A stretch of DNA of 35,206 nucleotides from positions 1-35,206 of the forward strand of contig JAUCBJ010005877.1 in NCBI GenBank assembly GCA_032718475.1, written 5' to 3'. How positions within the stretch are numbered: position 1 is the first letter of the stretch; each line of letters starts with the position of its first letter. Shown in pieces: positions 1-9,319 of this stretch. The position numbers and the translations under genes were made by a program. This DNA comes from Nemertoderma westbladi (lineage: Eukaryota; Xenacoelomorpha; Nemertodermatida; Nemertodermatidae). The notes beneath the pieces are model-generated. The model was not told the DNA's origin. It did no database searches and worked only from the letters and a program-made list of their open reading frames with translations.

Positions 1-1455
1 ATCGGGTTACACAATTTGAAATCCTTGAAAGGAAATATAATTGACAGCATTTTACAAATTTGTATATTTGGATATACAAATACGCTACATTTTATTGTCT
101 CGACATTGAAAACCCATGGTTCAACAATTTGGGCTCAGCATAGAACGCGATTGAATGATCTCATCGACTATTTATTCAATAATTTATTTCCACTTCGCCC
201 TGACTGGCCTGTCAATCATACCGACTGCTGTTTAGTCTTATATGATTTACTATCTACCGCCCCTTATAACTTTTTCAATCGTCAGGAATCCTGGATTACT
301 AAATCGTGGTGTAATATTGAAAGGTTGCTGAAATCTAGTCGCGGCCAGGACCGTAAATTTATCGCTGTTTATTTGTGTTCTAGAATACTCATTATTCTTC
401 CTGGATGGGATTATATTAAAGATAAGGGCCTTGATATTTCCTGTCTATTTTTGAAACTTTGTTGTAATGAAATTAAACTTTCGTTTTTGGATGGAAGTTA
501 TTGTTTTTTCCGCGATAACCCAGATGGTTTATTGTGTCTTTCTTCCGTTTTGGCTCGAGGTTTGGACCACGTGGTTTTGGTTGAGTATTCTGATAATATA
601 AACGCGCAAGAAACAGATATGATTGAAAGTGTAGGTGTTTCTATAATGGAAATAATTCAAATGTTTCTTAATAACATTTCGCAACATTATCACCCCTCAG
701 TAACCACTCGAACTATAACTAACTACCATCTACCCGCCATGTTTCTACTACCGATGTATTGGTATAAAAACGATGCTGATATTTTCTCAATCGAAACTCC
801 AAAATTTGTTATAAATCTCTGCAAATTTCTAAAAGTAATTCCAGAAGACGATCTTATGATATTAATGAAACCGTTTGTATATGAAATTGTTGAAGGACTG
901 CGTAACATAATCTTAGATTTAAACACGAACTCCAGTAAATACAATATGGCTGATTTACAGGCTGTTACTAAGAACATGCGGACTGTCATGGGATACCTAG
1001 TAGATTGTCTTGTAAGATATTCGAGTGAAAATAATGCATCATTTGATGAAGATTACGTGAAGGTTTGCAATTTAGTCACGGATGTGATGTTCAGGTTTTA
1101 TAACGGCGTAATACTATTACCTGATTTAGAAGTTTTAAACCGCCTCATCGACTTAGAAATGTTAACTTCATCGGTTTTAGGACGACGATTTGGGATATTG
1201 CGTGTTGCTTTTCTTGCAATAGAAAATGCATCTCAAATGGTCCCTAATTTGTTTCGGTTAGTTAATCTTCTATCGCCGGTTATTCTAGACCCGTTGAATC
1301 AGGATCCACATTCCCGGGATATTATCGCGTCGGATTGGATGGATTATTGGCCAATCACTTCGGCCGATTGGCTCGGCTGTATGGATATATTACTGAGGAT
1401 ATTGGAGACTAATAGAATTCAGTTGTCCGAATCCCGAATCCCGAATGGTATCTAA
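1..1455 (+). CDS. Partial CDS, unidentified helical-repeat (HEAT/ARM-like) protein, C-terminal part
   Basis: The frame is open from base 1, so the true start lies left of the window and codon 16 is not a real start. About 484 codons are visible without a stop. The protein is rich in Leu/Ile with alternating hydrophobic helices and has no signal peptide, obvious catalytic motif or zinc site; this suggests an alpha-helical repeat scaffold, but that is inference. No intron is seen. The stop at 1453-1455 comes directly after a 7-bp tandem repeat (1427-1447). In the frame reached by dropping one unit, reading continues for about 39 more codons to a TAA at 1559-1561, so the natural C-terminus is probably longer. 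The style resembles the 760-codon gene at 11350. A relationship to meiosis protein MEI1 (about 1,270 residues) crossed my mind because of size, but I cannot support it. Function unknown. Confidence 0.7.
   Translation: MGLHNLKSLKGNIIDSILQICIFGYTNTLHFIVSTLKTHGSTIWAQHRTRLNDLIDYLFNNLFPLRPDWPVNHTDCCLVLYDLLSTAPYNFFNRQESWITKSWCNIERLLKSSRGQDRKFIAVYLCSRILIILPGWDYIKDKGLDISCLFLKLCCNEIKLSFLDGSYCFFRDNPDGLLCLSSVLARGLDHVVLVEYSDNINAQETDMIESVGVSIMEIIQMFLNNISQHYHPSVTTRTITNYHLPAMFLLPMYWYKNDADIFSIETPKFVINLCKFLKVIPEDDLMILMKPFVYEIVEGLRNIILDLNTNSSKYNMADLQAVTKNMRTVMGYLVDCLVRYSSENNASFDEDYVKVCNLVTDVMFRFYNGVILLPDLEVLNRLIDLEMLTSSVLGRRFGILRVAFLAIENASQMVPNLFRLVNLLSPVILDPLNQDPHSRDIIASDWMDYWPITSADWLGCMDILLRILETNRIQLSESRIPNGI
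1427..1447 (+). repeat. 7-bp tandem repeat (CCGAATC, nearly 3 copies) at a probable frameshift
   Basis: CCGAATC occurs at 1427-1433 and 1434-1440, followed by CCGAATG at 1441-1447. Seven is not a multiple of three, so gain of one unit moves translation from the frame ending at 1561 to the frame ending at 1455. The downstream alternative frame (1442-1558) is stop-free and protein-like. Confidence 0.75.
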
Positions 1456-1729
1456 ACTTACTTGTTTCCTTCACTCAAAATTATCTACAACTGATACTGA
1501 TAAAGAGGTTATGGGATCCTGTGCGGTACTTATAGATTTGCATAACAAGTTACTGCAATAATATGAATAATATTAGCTTTTAATAACCACATAATTATTG
1601 TAAAGCTATAATATTTAATATTGAATATAACTAAGAAAGTTTCACCAAAATTTAGTAATTCCTTATAAAGTTATTAACTTTTTTAGGTCGTGCCATTGCC
1701 GCACTGGTCATTTAACTAAAAGCGCTATA

Positions 1730-1735
1730 AATAAA
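1730..1735 (+). promoter_or_regulatory. Candidate polyadenylation signal AATAAA
   Basis: AATAAA lies about 170 bases after the alternative stop at 1561 of the left-edge gene, in AT-rich sequence. The position suits a 3' UTR end, but AATAAA is common by chance in DNA this AT-rich. Confidence 0.35.
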
Positions 1736-1908
1736 ACATAATTTTTATTTATATATTCAATTCAAATTCTAACTATTCTAATTCGAACTTTGTAATTAAA
1801 TACTAATAGACCGTATTTACTCGAATATTACAATGTGGAACGTTAACATTGTTGATAGTTAACTGATTGTTAAGACTGAAGGTAAATGTAGTAGGGTGTT
1901 GTACCGCT

Positions 1909-2213
1909 GTGGGGCGAGCCACGAAGTGAGCGAAGCCTTAGCATATGGGGCCATTGGCGAGTTGTCTGTAGTCGTAAATTTTTGATCGCTAATAACTCGG
2001 TTATTCCTTGATGAAATTAAACGAAACTTGGTATGTATGTAGTCCGTCGAAAGTTTAGAAAGAATCTGAAGTTTCGTCAAAAACGAACGAACGCAACGAG
2101 GCACAAGAGGAGGACGAGTATTGTGTTGAAGGCTTCTGACTAACGGCAGACAACTCGTTAATGGTACCCATATGCTAAAGGCTTTGCTCACTTCGTGCTG
2201 CGCGAAGACCCCA
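1909..2213. mobile_element. Fold-back (long inverted repeat) element
   Basis: The segment from 1909 to about 2030 is matched in inverted orientation by about 2068-2213. The clearest pair is CACGAAGTGAGCGAAGCCTT near 1919 against AAAGGCTTTGCTCACTTCGTG near 2178, and the pairing continues through GCGAGTTGTCTG against CAGACAACTCGT. The arms have diverged. There is no transposase, so it is a MITE-like or fold-back element. A single diverged arm recurs at 20778-20825. Confidence 0.6.
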
Positions 2214-2499
2214 CGAACGTGTAATAGGCTGCATTGTAATAAAGATAACCCTGGTTTTATTTGAATTATTTCATTTGTTTAACTTGTTAAATTTAACAAC
2301 ATTCTTTATTAGGGTATTTAGATTCAAAATGCTGAAAATCTAGAACATAAACATAAACGCCCCCACTCGAACCAGTCAATTTGGAACTTAAACGCCTTTT
2401 ATATCAAACACGCAGACGAAGTCTATGACTCTCCAAAGACGATGCGGTGATTAGGACAAAGTTATAAAAAAAATAATTATATAGATAGCTAGCTATAGG

Positions 2500-2690
2500 A
2501 ACTAAACTGAAACTATAAGTTTTTATTTTTTTTAAAACTGGAACTGGATCTGAAACTATTTCATTTTGGGAACTGGAACTGAAATAAATAGGTATATTAG
2601 AACTGAAACTGAAATTTTTTTTGGGAACTGGAACTTGAACTGAATTGAACGTGTTTATTAGAACTGAAACTGAAACCGAAACAAGTCAAA
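2500..2690. repeat. Degenerate GAACTGAAACTG-rich simple repeat
   Basis: GGAACTGGAACTGAAACTGAAA-type hexamer repeats recur, interrupted by T-rich runs. It is a low-complexity microsatellite with no coding content seen. Confidence 0.6.
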
Positions 2691-3187
2691 TTGTCTTTCA
2701 GTTCGCAGCACTGATTATAGGTAATGATATATCCAAAGCTTTTGTTTTTTGAATGGTGAGATCAGTGTGGAGATACTGGGGGGGAGCCTATACAGAGGTT
2801 AGGCCTACATCTTAATTTTTCTCGTAACGTGATTGGCTGTTATTTGCGTCGATTTTTTCCCTTCGAAACGTTGACTTTTGATTGCGAGTTCTCCATCCCA
2901 TCTCTGCTGTAGCGAAGTGTGGAATATAGTTTGTGGTTAAATAATTAAATCGTTTTGTTGTTTACTGTCTTTACCACTGGAAAAAATATAGATCGAGTTA
3001 CTTTTTACCGCAATTTGTCCACCATTCTATCTCCGTTGTATTATAGCTATTATTATTATTAGTTGAACTATTAATAATTATACTATGAAATTATGTGTGT
3101 GAATAAACTTCCCATAATACTTTAACTAGGTGAATTCCTTTTCCACTTTTCTTACGATTATTTAATTGTTCCGCAATGGTTTTACAG
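2691..3187. other. Non-coding stretch; intron upstream of ZCRB1 exon
   Basis: No gene is seen here. It ends in a pyrimidine-rich tract and the acceptor TTTTACAG (AG at 3186-3187). I looked for the N-terminal ZCRB1 exon (first RRM strand, RNP2 motif) between 1456 and 3187 and did not find it. Confidence 0.5.
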
Positions 3188-3430
3188 AGTAACCGTTAAC
3201 AAAGACAAACACACACATAGGGGAATCGGGATAGCATTTATATTATTCGTAAGAATTGAGGATGCGGTTACGGCCGCCAAAGAGATGGATGGCAAGGTGT
3301 TGTTCGGTAGAACTATAACGGCCAGTATCGCTAAAGACAACGGTAGAGCGAGTGAATTCATTAAGAAACGTGTTTATACTGATAAATCAAGATGTTACGA
3401 GTGTGGAGAATTCGGACACATTAGTCTGAG
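3188..3430 (+). CDS. ZCRB1: ZCRB1 internal exon: second half of RRM plus CCHC zinc knuckle start
   Basis: This encodes the middle of zinc finger CCHC-type and RNA-binding motif protein 1 (the U11/U12 31K protein), a component of the minor U12-type spliceosome in the nucleus. Translation from the codon at 3189 gives an RNP1-like strand (IGIAFILF), the RRM end VLFGRTITASIAKDNGRA, and the start of the knuckle, CYECGEFGH. The exon opens in mid-codon after an AG at 3186-3187 and ends on AG at 3430 before a GT donor. Joining it to the next exon completes the perfect Cx2Cx4Hx4C knuckle CYECGEFGHISLRC, which fixes both splice sites. The RNP2 half of the RRM and the start codon are not in the window, so the gene is 5' partial. 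About 170 of an expected 215 or so residues are present. Confidence 0.93.
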
Positions 3431-3561
3431 GTTGGTTGGTTAATAAACAATCAGACATTATATAATGAATATCTACTTTATTTTACTGAATGTCCCGGAT
3501 ACCTAGATAACAAACCCTATGCACCTACAGTATATAATATCGTAGCTGCTTATTTTACCAG

Positions 3562-3685
3562 GTGTCCTCAGAATAAACTAGGTTATCGGCAAACTCCTAA
3601 AAATACGAAAAAGAAAGGTCGAAAGAATGTGAAGAGGAAGTTAAAAACATCCAATGATGATGAAGATGTGAGTGAAGAAGGAGAG
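3562..3685 (+). CDS. ZCRB1: ZCRB1 internal exon: last knuckle cysteine and charged linker
   Basis: The exon follows acceptor TTTTACCAG and its first base completes an Arg codon begun in the previous exon. It supplies the last zinc-knuckle Cys (CPQNKLG, matching CPKNMLG in vertebrate ZCRB1 as I recall). A Lys/Arg-rich tract (KNTKKKGRKNVKRKLK) and an acidic stretch (NDDEDVSEEGE) follow, as in the known family linker. It ends on a complete codon at 3685 before GTTTGT, a weak GT donor. Open reading continues into the intron to 3832, but that part has no family similarity. The next coding exon is at 14765, giving an intron of 11,079 bases. Confidence 0.92.
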
Positions 3686-3835
3686 GTTTGTTTGTATTTT
3701 GTACACAGGGGCGAACTACTAAGTGAAAAGGTAGTAATATGGAGTAGGCATAGTGGTGGTATACTGAAGCGTACCACTGGGGTGAGTGGTTATCTGGGGC
3801 TATCAACTGATTGCTATATAGGTGGAATTTAGGCA

Positions 3836-4089
3836 CAATAGATCACAGCATCAACTGCGCATTGTTTTGGCCATTTTTGACTGGTATACAGTTTTTTTTT
3901 ACTGTGGCTGAGTGTTGTCACCGATTTTAGGGGTTGTTATAAATTCCAACTATCCACCACTAAGAGAGGCAAGGGGGGTGGGTGTTACACTGGGGCGAAC
4001 CACTAAGGGGGGAAAAGGGGTGATAATCTTGAGATAAACCCGATTTATTATTTATTATACACTACCACGACGTAATTCACACATTATTT
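3836..4089. other. Intron sequence with short diverged direct repeats
   Basis: No gene is seen. The string GGGGCGAACYACTAAG occurs near 3710 and again near 3991. This is probably part of an old dispersed element. Confidence 0.3.
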
Positions 4090-4970
4090 TGTTACAAATC
4101 TTAATGAGATTGCATGAAATTTGAAACATAGATAGTTTCATCTCCCTCCTCCTTGCTGGGTGTGCCAGAATTTTTATTTTTGCTTTCATTCTTTAGCTAC
4201 AAGCGTTTAAAAAATGTCTCCATCGATATTTCACCAGTTACACATACACTGTAGTTATTCTTCAACCTTATAGTGATTTGTTGGTACTGGTGGAAAGCTG
4301 ACAATGTAAGGGTTCCAAATATGTAACACAATCTGAATTTAGTTGAAAAATAGCTGAGATATTGGCGTTCGGAAGTTACATGTACTGTATTTGCATCTAC
4401 GCGAGGCTATAATAATAATAATTAATAAATGCACCATATATATTCTCAGACATTTTGTTTATCCCATACGTTGCTTGGTAACAATGCAATACCTCTATAC
4501 GAGTACGCAGCTATTCATAAATAAACAAAATGTTCTAGAACATGGTGTATTTTTTACTGTAAATATAATAAAATAGCCTTGCGCCGATGCCTAACCATGC
4601 AACTTTCGAACGCCCACATCTCAGCTATTTTTCAACTAAATTCAGATTGTATTACATATTTGGAATCCTTACATGGCAAGCTTTCTACCAGTACCAACAA
4701 AGTCTACAAAATTTTATTTTGCGGATCATATGTTTATTCATGGAAATTCTACGTAAATTTGCTTCACTCAAGCCAAATAAAATGAACAGTAGGGAAGAGT
4801 AAGTAGCAAATTGGTGATGTTCCAGAACAATAAGATATTTCGACGGAGGCCCTTTTTTCAAACGCTTGTAGCTAAAGGATTGAAAGCGAAAATAAAAATT
4901 CCGAGTGATCCAGTAAGGATGAGGGAGTTGAAACTGTTTTTCATGCAATCTCATTAAGATTTGTAGAACA
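4090..4970. mobile_element. Fold-back element, diverged member of the poly-C family
   Basis: The left arm, about 4090-4383, pairs inverted with about 4597-4970: ACAAATCTTAATGAGATTGC near 4094 against GCAATCTCATTAAGATTTGT near 4945, and ATTTAGTTGAAAAATAGCTG near 4337 against CAGCTATTTTTCAACTAAAT near 4622. Roughly 100 extra bases sit in the right arm. Arm content (GGATTCCAAATATGTAACA, AGCTGAGATATNGGCGTTC, RAGCGTTTAAAA) matches the elements at 15580 and 33671. It lacks their poly-C shoulders. There is no transposase. It lies in the large ZCRB1 intron. Confidence 0.75.
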
Positions 4971-5021
4971 ATTTCAGGGAGATCCAAATCACTGAATTGT
5001 GACAATTCCGGACATGGTCTA

Positions 5022-6504
5022 TGTACAGTGTGTGGTACACTGTACAGTGTGTGGTACACTGTACAGTGTGTGGTACACTGTACAGTGTGTGGTACACTGT
5101 ACAGTGTGTGGTATACTGTACAGTGTGTGGTACACTGTACAGTGTGTGGTACACTGTACAGTGTGTGGTATACTGTACAGTGTGTTGTACACTGTACAGT
5201 GTGTGGTACACTGTACAGTGTGTTGTACACTGTACAGTGTGTGGTACACTGTACAGTGTGTGGTACACTGTACAGTGTGTGGTACACTGTACAGTGTATG
5301 GTATACTGTACAGTGTGTGGTATACTGTACAGTGTGTGGTACACTGTACAGTCACAGTGTGTGGTACACTGTACAGTGTGTGGTACACTGTACAGTGTGT
5401 GGTACACTGTACAGTGTGTGGTACACTGTACAGTGTGTGGTACACTGTACAGTGTGTGGTACACTGTACAGTGTGTGGTACACTGTACAGTGTGTGGTAC
5501 ACTGTACAGTGTGTGGTACACTGTACAGTGTGTGGTACACTGTACAGTGTGTGGTACACTGCACAGTGTGTGGTACACTGTACAGTGTGTGGTACACTGT
5601 ACAGTGTGTGGTACACTGTACAGTGTGTGGTACACTGTACAGTGTGTGGTATACTGTACAGTGTGTTGTACACTGTACAGTGTGTGGTACACTGTACAGT
5701 GTGTGGTACACTGTACAGTGTGTGGTACACTGTACAGTGTATGGTATACTGTACAGTGTGTGGTATACTGTACAGTGTGTGGTACACTGTACAGTCACAG
5801 TGTGTGGTACACTGTACAGTGTGTGGTACACTGTACAGTGTGTGGTACACTGTACAGTGTGTGGTACACTGTACAGTGTGTGGTACACTGTACAGTGTGT
5901 GGTACACTGTACAGTGTGTGGTACACTGTACAGTGTGTGGTACACTGTACAGTGTGTGGTACACTGCACAGTGTGTGGTACACTGTACAGTGTGTGGTAC
6001 ACTGTACAGTGTGTGGTACACTGTACAGTGTGTGGTACACTGTACAGTGTGTGGTACACTGTACAGTGTGTGGTATACTGTACAGTGTGTGGTATACTGT
6101 ACAGTGTGTGGTATACTGTACAGTGTGTGGTATACTGTACAGTGTGTGGTATACTATACAGTGTGTGGTACACTGTACAGTGTGTGGTATACTGTACAGT
6201 GTGTCGTACACTGTACAGTGTGTGGTACACTGTACAGTGTGTGGTACACTGTACAGTGTGTGGTACACTGTACAGTGTGTGGTACACTGTACAGTGTGTG
6301 GTACACTGTACAGTGTGTGCTACACTGTACAGTGTGTGGTACACTGTACAGTGTGTGGTACACTGTACAGTGTGTGGTACACTGTACAGTGTGTGGTACA
6401 CTGTACAGTGTGTGGTACACTGTACAGTGTGTGGTACACTGTACAGTGTGTGGTACACTGTACAGTGTGTGGTACACTGTACAGTGTGTGGTACACTGTA
6501 CAGT
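5022..6504. repeat. Tandem satellite, 19-bp unit, about 77 copies, palindromic core
   Basis: The unit is GGTACACTGTACAGTGTGT. Its core ACACTGTACAGTGT is a perfect 14-bp palindrome. Common variants are TATAC for TACAC, GTTGTAC for GTGGTAC, and one GCACAG. A 6-bp insertion (TCACAG) occurs at 5352 and 5795, marking an internal higher-order duplication of 443 bp. Because 19 is 1 mod 3 and the unit has no stop in any phase, long frames of about 350-515 codons are open on both strands; these are artefacts of the repeat. The array begins about 50 bp after the fold-back element and lies in the ZCRB1 intron. Confidence 0.97.
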
Positions 6505-6686
6505 ACATGTATATTATTACCAATATGCCATAATGCTATTCACTAAAGACTTGAATTCACTAAATTAGACTAATAATGTTGTGAAATGAATCCTCCATTT
6601 AACTAAAAGATTTACTCCCATGCAAGTTTCATCTATAATTCGACTAATATCTCCCGGGGTCTCCTGGGAAGGTGGCGTTTATGTTA

Positions 6687-6860
6687 AGGCCAGTTTACAC
6701 GTGGCAACGTTTAGAGCAACTACTATCTCGGCAACTAGCAACTTTTTGGAGCAACTTAATTTCATCGCTAAAACTGTTTACACGTGGCAACTTCACCAGC
6801 AACATGGCCGGCAACTTTTAGAGCAACTTGGCTATTTTGATTTTGATAGTGCGTACTGGT
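6687..6860. repeat. Two-copy diverged direct repeat (GTTTACACGTGGCAAC motif)
   Basis: GTTTACACGTGGCAAC occurs near 6692 and again near 6775, each followed by AGAGCAACT- or GGCAACTT-type words, giving an 83-bp period. Such motifs are typical of the subterminal regions of DNA-transposon MITEs, but I see no clear termini. The open frame over it (6620-6910) is not recognisable. Confidence 0.45.
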
Positions 6861-6910
6861 TCAGTATCAGTATGCGTACACCACACCCCTCACCAAAATT
6901 TATCTACTAG

Positions 6911-7503
6911 CTAGTTTTTGATAATTTTTCTTTTTTTGCCTGGTTAGTATTTAGAAAGCATGGGATGGATATAATACGTGTATAAAATGAATAAAAAAAC
7001 TTTTTAAAAGTTTTGAAATTTTTCAATTAAATTATCATAATAGCTAGTAAAAGTTATAGTAGCTAATAAATAATAAAAGCAATGATAAAAGTAATTTTCA
7101 CAAGAAAATGTTTTTCAAATTTTCAATTTTTATTGTTTCACTAGCTAATAAAAAGTACTAGCTAACACAAATCAAAATGTATAGTCTCTTAGAATGTAAA
7201 ATTTATGTTCTGAACTTGTACCGGTATAAGTTTTTAGGTTATTTTCAAAAATTTCAAAATTGGGTGACCAATATCGAATAAGTGCTGTTCTGTTCTGTTA
7301 CGTTACACTATAGAACATAGTTTCTCAATTATTTATTATTTGTAACGTATTTAAGTAGCTAAGTTGTAATTATAATTAAACATGTCAAGTTCTTTGTTAA
7401 TTGGATAACTTTATTGGATAAGAACCTTAGTACACATGGAGCTAGTAAAAAGAGTATAACCAACCAGAAAGTAATTTATTGTTTTCTTTTAATTCATCAT
7501 CAT
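6911..7503. other. AT-rich intron sequence
   Basis: No gene is seen. The words TAGCTAGTAAAAG, TAGCTAATAAA and CTAGCTAATAAAAAG recur between about 7040 and 7155, a weak degenerate repeat. Confidence 0.4.
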
Positions 7504-7590
7504 CAGTGGCGGATTTAGGGGGTGGGGGGGGGGGGGGGGGGGGGCATTGGGCCATAGCATACCCACCCCCCCCCCCCTCCCCCTTGCAGA
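7504..7590. mobile_element. hAT-like terminus CAGTGGCGGATTTA with poly-G/poly-C tracts
   Basis: CAGTGGCGGATTTAGGGGG is a familiar kind of hAT-superfamily terminal sequence. It runs into a long G tract and, after GGGCCATAGCATAC, a long C tract. A matching inverted end is at 11223-11237. No hAT transposase is seen between them. Confidence 0.45.
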
Positions 7591-7752
7591 AAAAAATGAG
7601 AGAAAAAAAGGGGAAAAATGGACAAGAAGGGCCTACGATACGATACGAATATAGTGTGTCTCAAAGTGCATCTGTTCTTTGAGATTTTCTCAAAGTGGTC
7701 TAAAAGTCATTTGTTACATTATGTCAACTTATCAATGTTCTTATGAATTACT

Positions 7753-7787
7753 CGCAACGCTGCAAGGTACCACTTTGCAACGTTGCG
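7753..7787. repeat. Short imperfect palindrome
   Basis: CGCAACGCTGCAAGGTACCAC reads inverted as the second half ending AACGTTGCG. Related GCAAAGT-type hairpins occur at 8435, 8526 and 9166. Confidence 0.5.
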
Positions 7788-8062
7788 GCCTATAGGACGG
7801 AACACTGCAAAGTAATCCATAAACTGGAAACAACTTCAATTACCGTATTCCAGAATGTATTACAGTATTTCCATTTATATTAATGCGTGCTGGTTTATCC
7901 AGTTTGCAGTGACAGGACTACAGGACTAGCTACTGTTTGTAATTATTTTTTATTCCAAAATTGCCGTTAGTATTAACAGCGAGTTGTTATTTAGCACTTT
8001 ACAACTTTAGAGGACATTACAGCATTATATTGGCCTGTACATGTAGTATTGTATTTGGTGTT

Positions 8063-8151
8063 ATTGTTTACGTGGTAACCCATGACGGCGTTAAGTAATG
8101 TCCACTAAGGGGACATTACTTAACGCCGCCATTGGATACCACGTAAACAAT
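8063..8151. repeat. Near-perfect hairpin, about 42-bp arms, 4-base loop
   Basis: ATTGTTTACGTGGTAACCCA from 8063 pairs with the segment ending ACGTAAACAAT at 8151. GGCGTTAAGTAATGTCC pairs with GGACATTACTTAACGCC around a loop at about 8105. A few mismatches are present. It could be a tiny MITE or a structured intron element. Confidence 0.85.
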
Positions 8152-8423
8152 AGGTGGAAATTTGCCTGACAGCCATATAGGCCTACTGCATTAACTACCG
8201 GTAGGCGGGGTATAGCTATTAATAACCAGTAGGGCCTAGCAATATTATTATAACATGGCTCCAAACGCCATCATAAATATAAGCTAACTTATTTATAACA
8301 TGATTTATGTCATTTTTACATTTATTTATACAGCAACTAATTTAATTTGTGCAGTTTCTATCACTTATAATGTATATGTACAATCATTTCGTGATGTTAA
8401 AATTTTGGAATAAAACTAGGCCT

Positions 8424-8558
8424 ACATACTTGTTGCAAAGTACTTTACAGTGTTCTGATCCTCGTGACTTTATTTTCACTCACTCACTAACGTTCGTTCG
8501 TGTAACAAAGCCACTCGGATCATCACACTGTAAAGTGCTACTTTACACACAAGTATGT
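8424..8558. mobile_element. Small fold-back element, 135 bp
   Basis: The left end ACATACTTGTTGCAAAGTACTT pairs inverted with the right end CTACTTTACACACAAGTATGT, and ACAGTG..GATCC pairs with GGATC..CACTGT. The arms are about 55 bp with small indels. The right-arm motif CTGCAAAGTGCTACTTTGCACACAA recurs near 9168. Confidence 0.7.
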
Positions 8559-8815
8559 AAATAGTTAATTGTTTAACGTGTATTGTATACCATTACGTTG
8601 AAACGTCCAATAGATGAAACTTTAGAGAAAATGACCAAAGAAAATGGCGACAGTGTTCAGTAAAACTAAAAGCTGGATTAACAATAGGATTATCAAGATT
8701 TATCATATCCATGCAGGAGATAACATAACAATAAACTTTAATTAGATATAAATGTATAATTAATACTGTGTACCTGATGATTAATTTCACTTATATTTGA
8801 AATAGTACAGAGTAG

Positions 8816-9319
8816 GGCGCATCTCTGCCTTGCATCCTTAAGTGGTAGCTAATTGAGTACTGGAGTTTCCTCTGGGGAGTAAAGTTCTGGGGGGAACGCA
8901 CTGGAAATAAGTCGTCAGACTTTGTGCGTAATCCCTGGCCTAGTGGCCGAAGAAAATTTACTTTACTTTTTACAAGATTAAAATGTTTAAATGAGCATCC
9001 ATAAAATCATTTCTTCACATACCGAACGCTGATAAGTTGACAATGTAACAAAATTACATACATCATTGTATGCAAAGGTCACTTTTCAGCGTTAAAGACC
9101 CTTGTTTATTTATGTAGACCTCCCTCGCTGCGCTCACTAGGTACATATATAAACTCGGGTAAAAATGCTGCAAAGTGCTACTTTGCACACAAATAGTTAT
9201 ACATTACTCCCATAGTTCTTGTAGACACTTTTAGTAGGGAATCACCAAGTGATTTTTCTGCTTGTAGGCACTTTGCGATACTTCGAGTTCTTTGAGAAAA
9301 TAAACCTTAAGGTATTCCT
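8816..9319. other. Spacer with short repeat fragments
   Basis: No gene is seen. CTCCCTCGCTGCGCTCACTAGGTAC near 9120 and CTGCAAAGTGCTACTTTGCACAC near 9168 resemble pieces of fold-back elements elsewhere in the window. Confidence 0.35.

Noticed and set aside
3629-3832. Stand-alone 67-codon plus-strand gene
   Set aside because: Its first part is the ZCRB1 exon read on into the intron past the GT donor at 3686.
4999-6568. Several overlapping 350-515-codon frames on both strands as a repeat protein gene
   Set aside because: They exist in every phase because the 19-bp unit lacks stops; no independent coding signal, start context or conservation.
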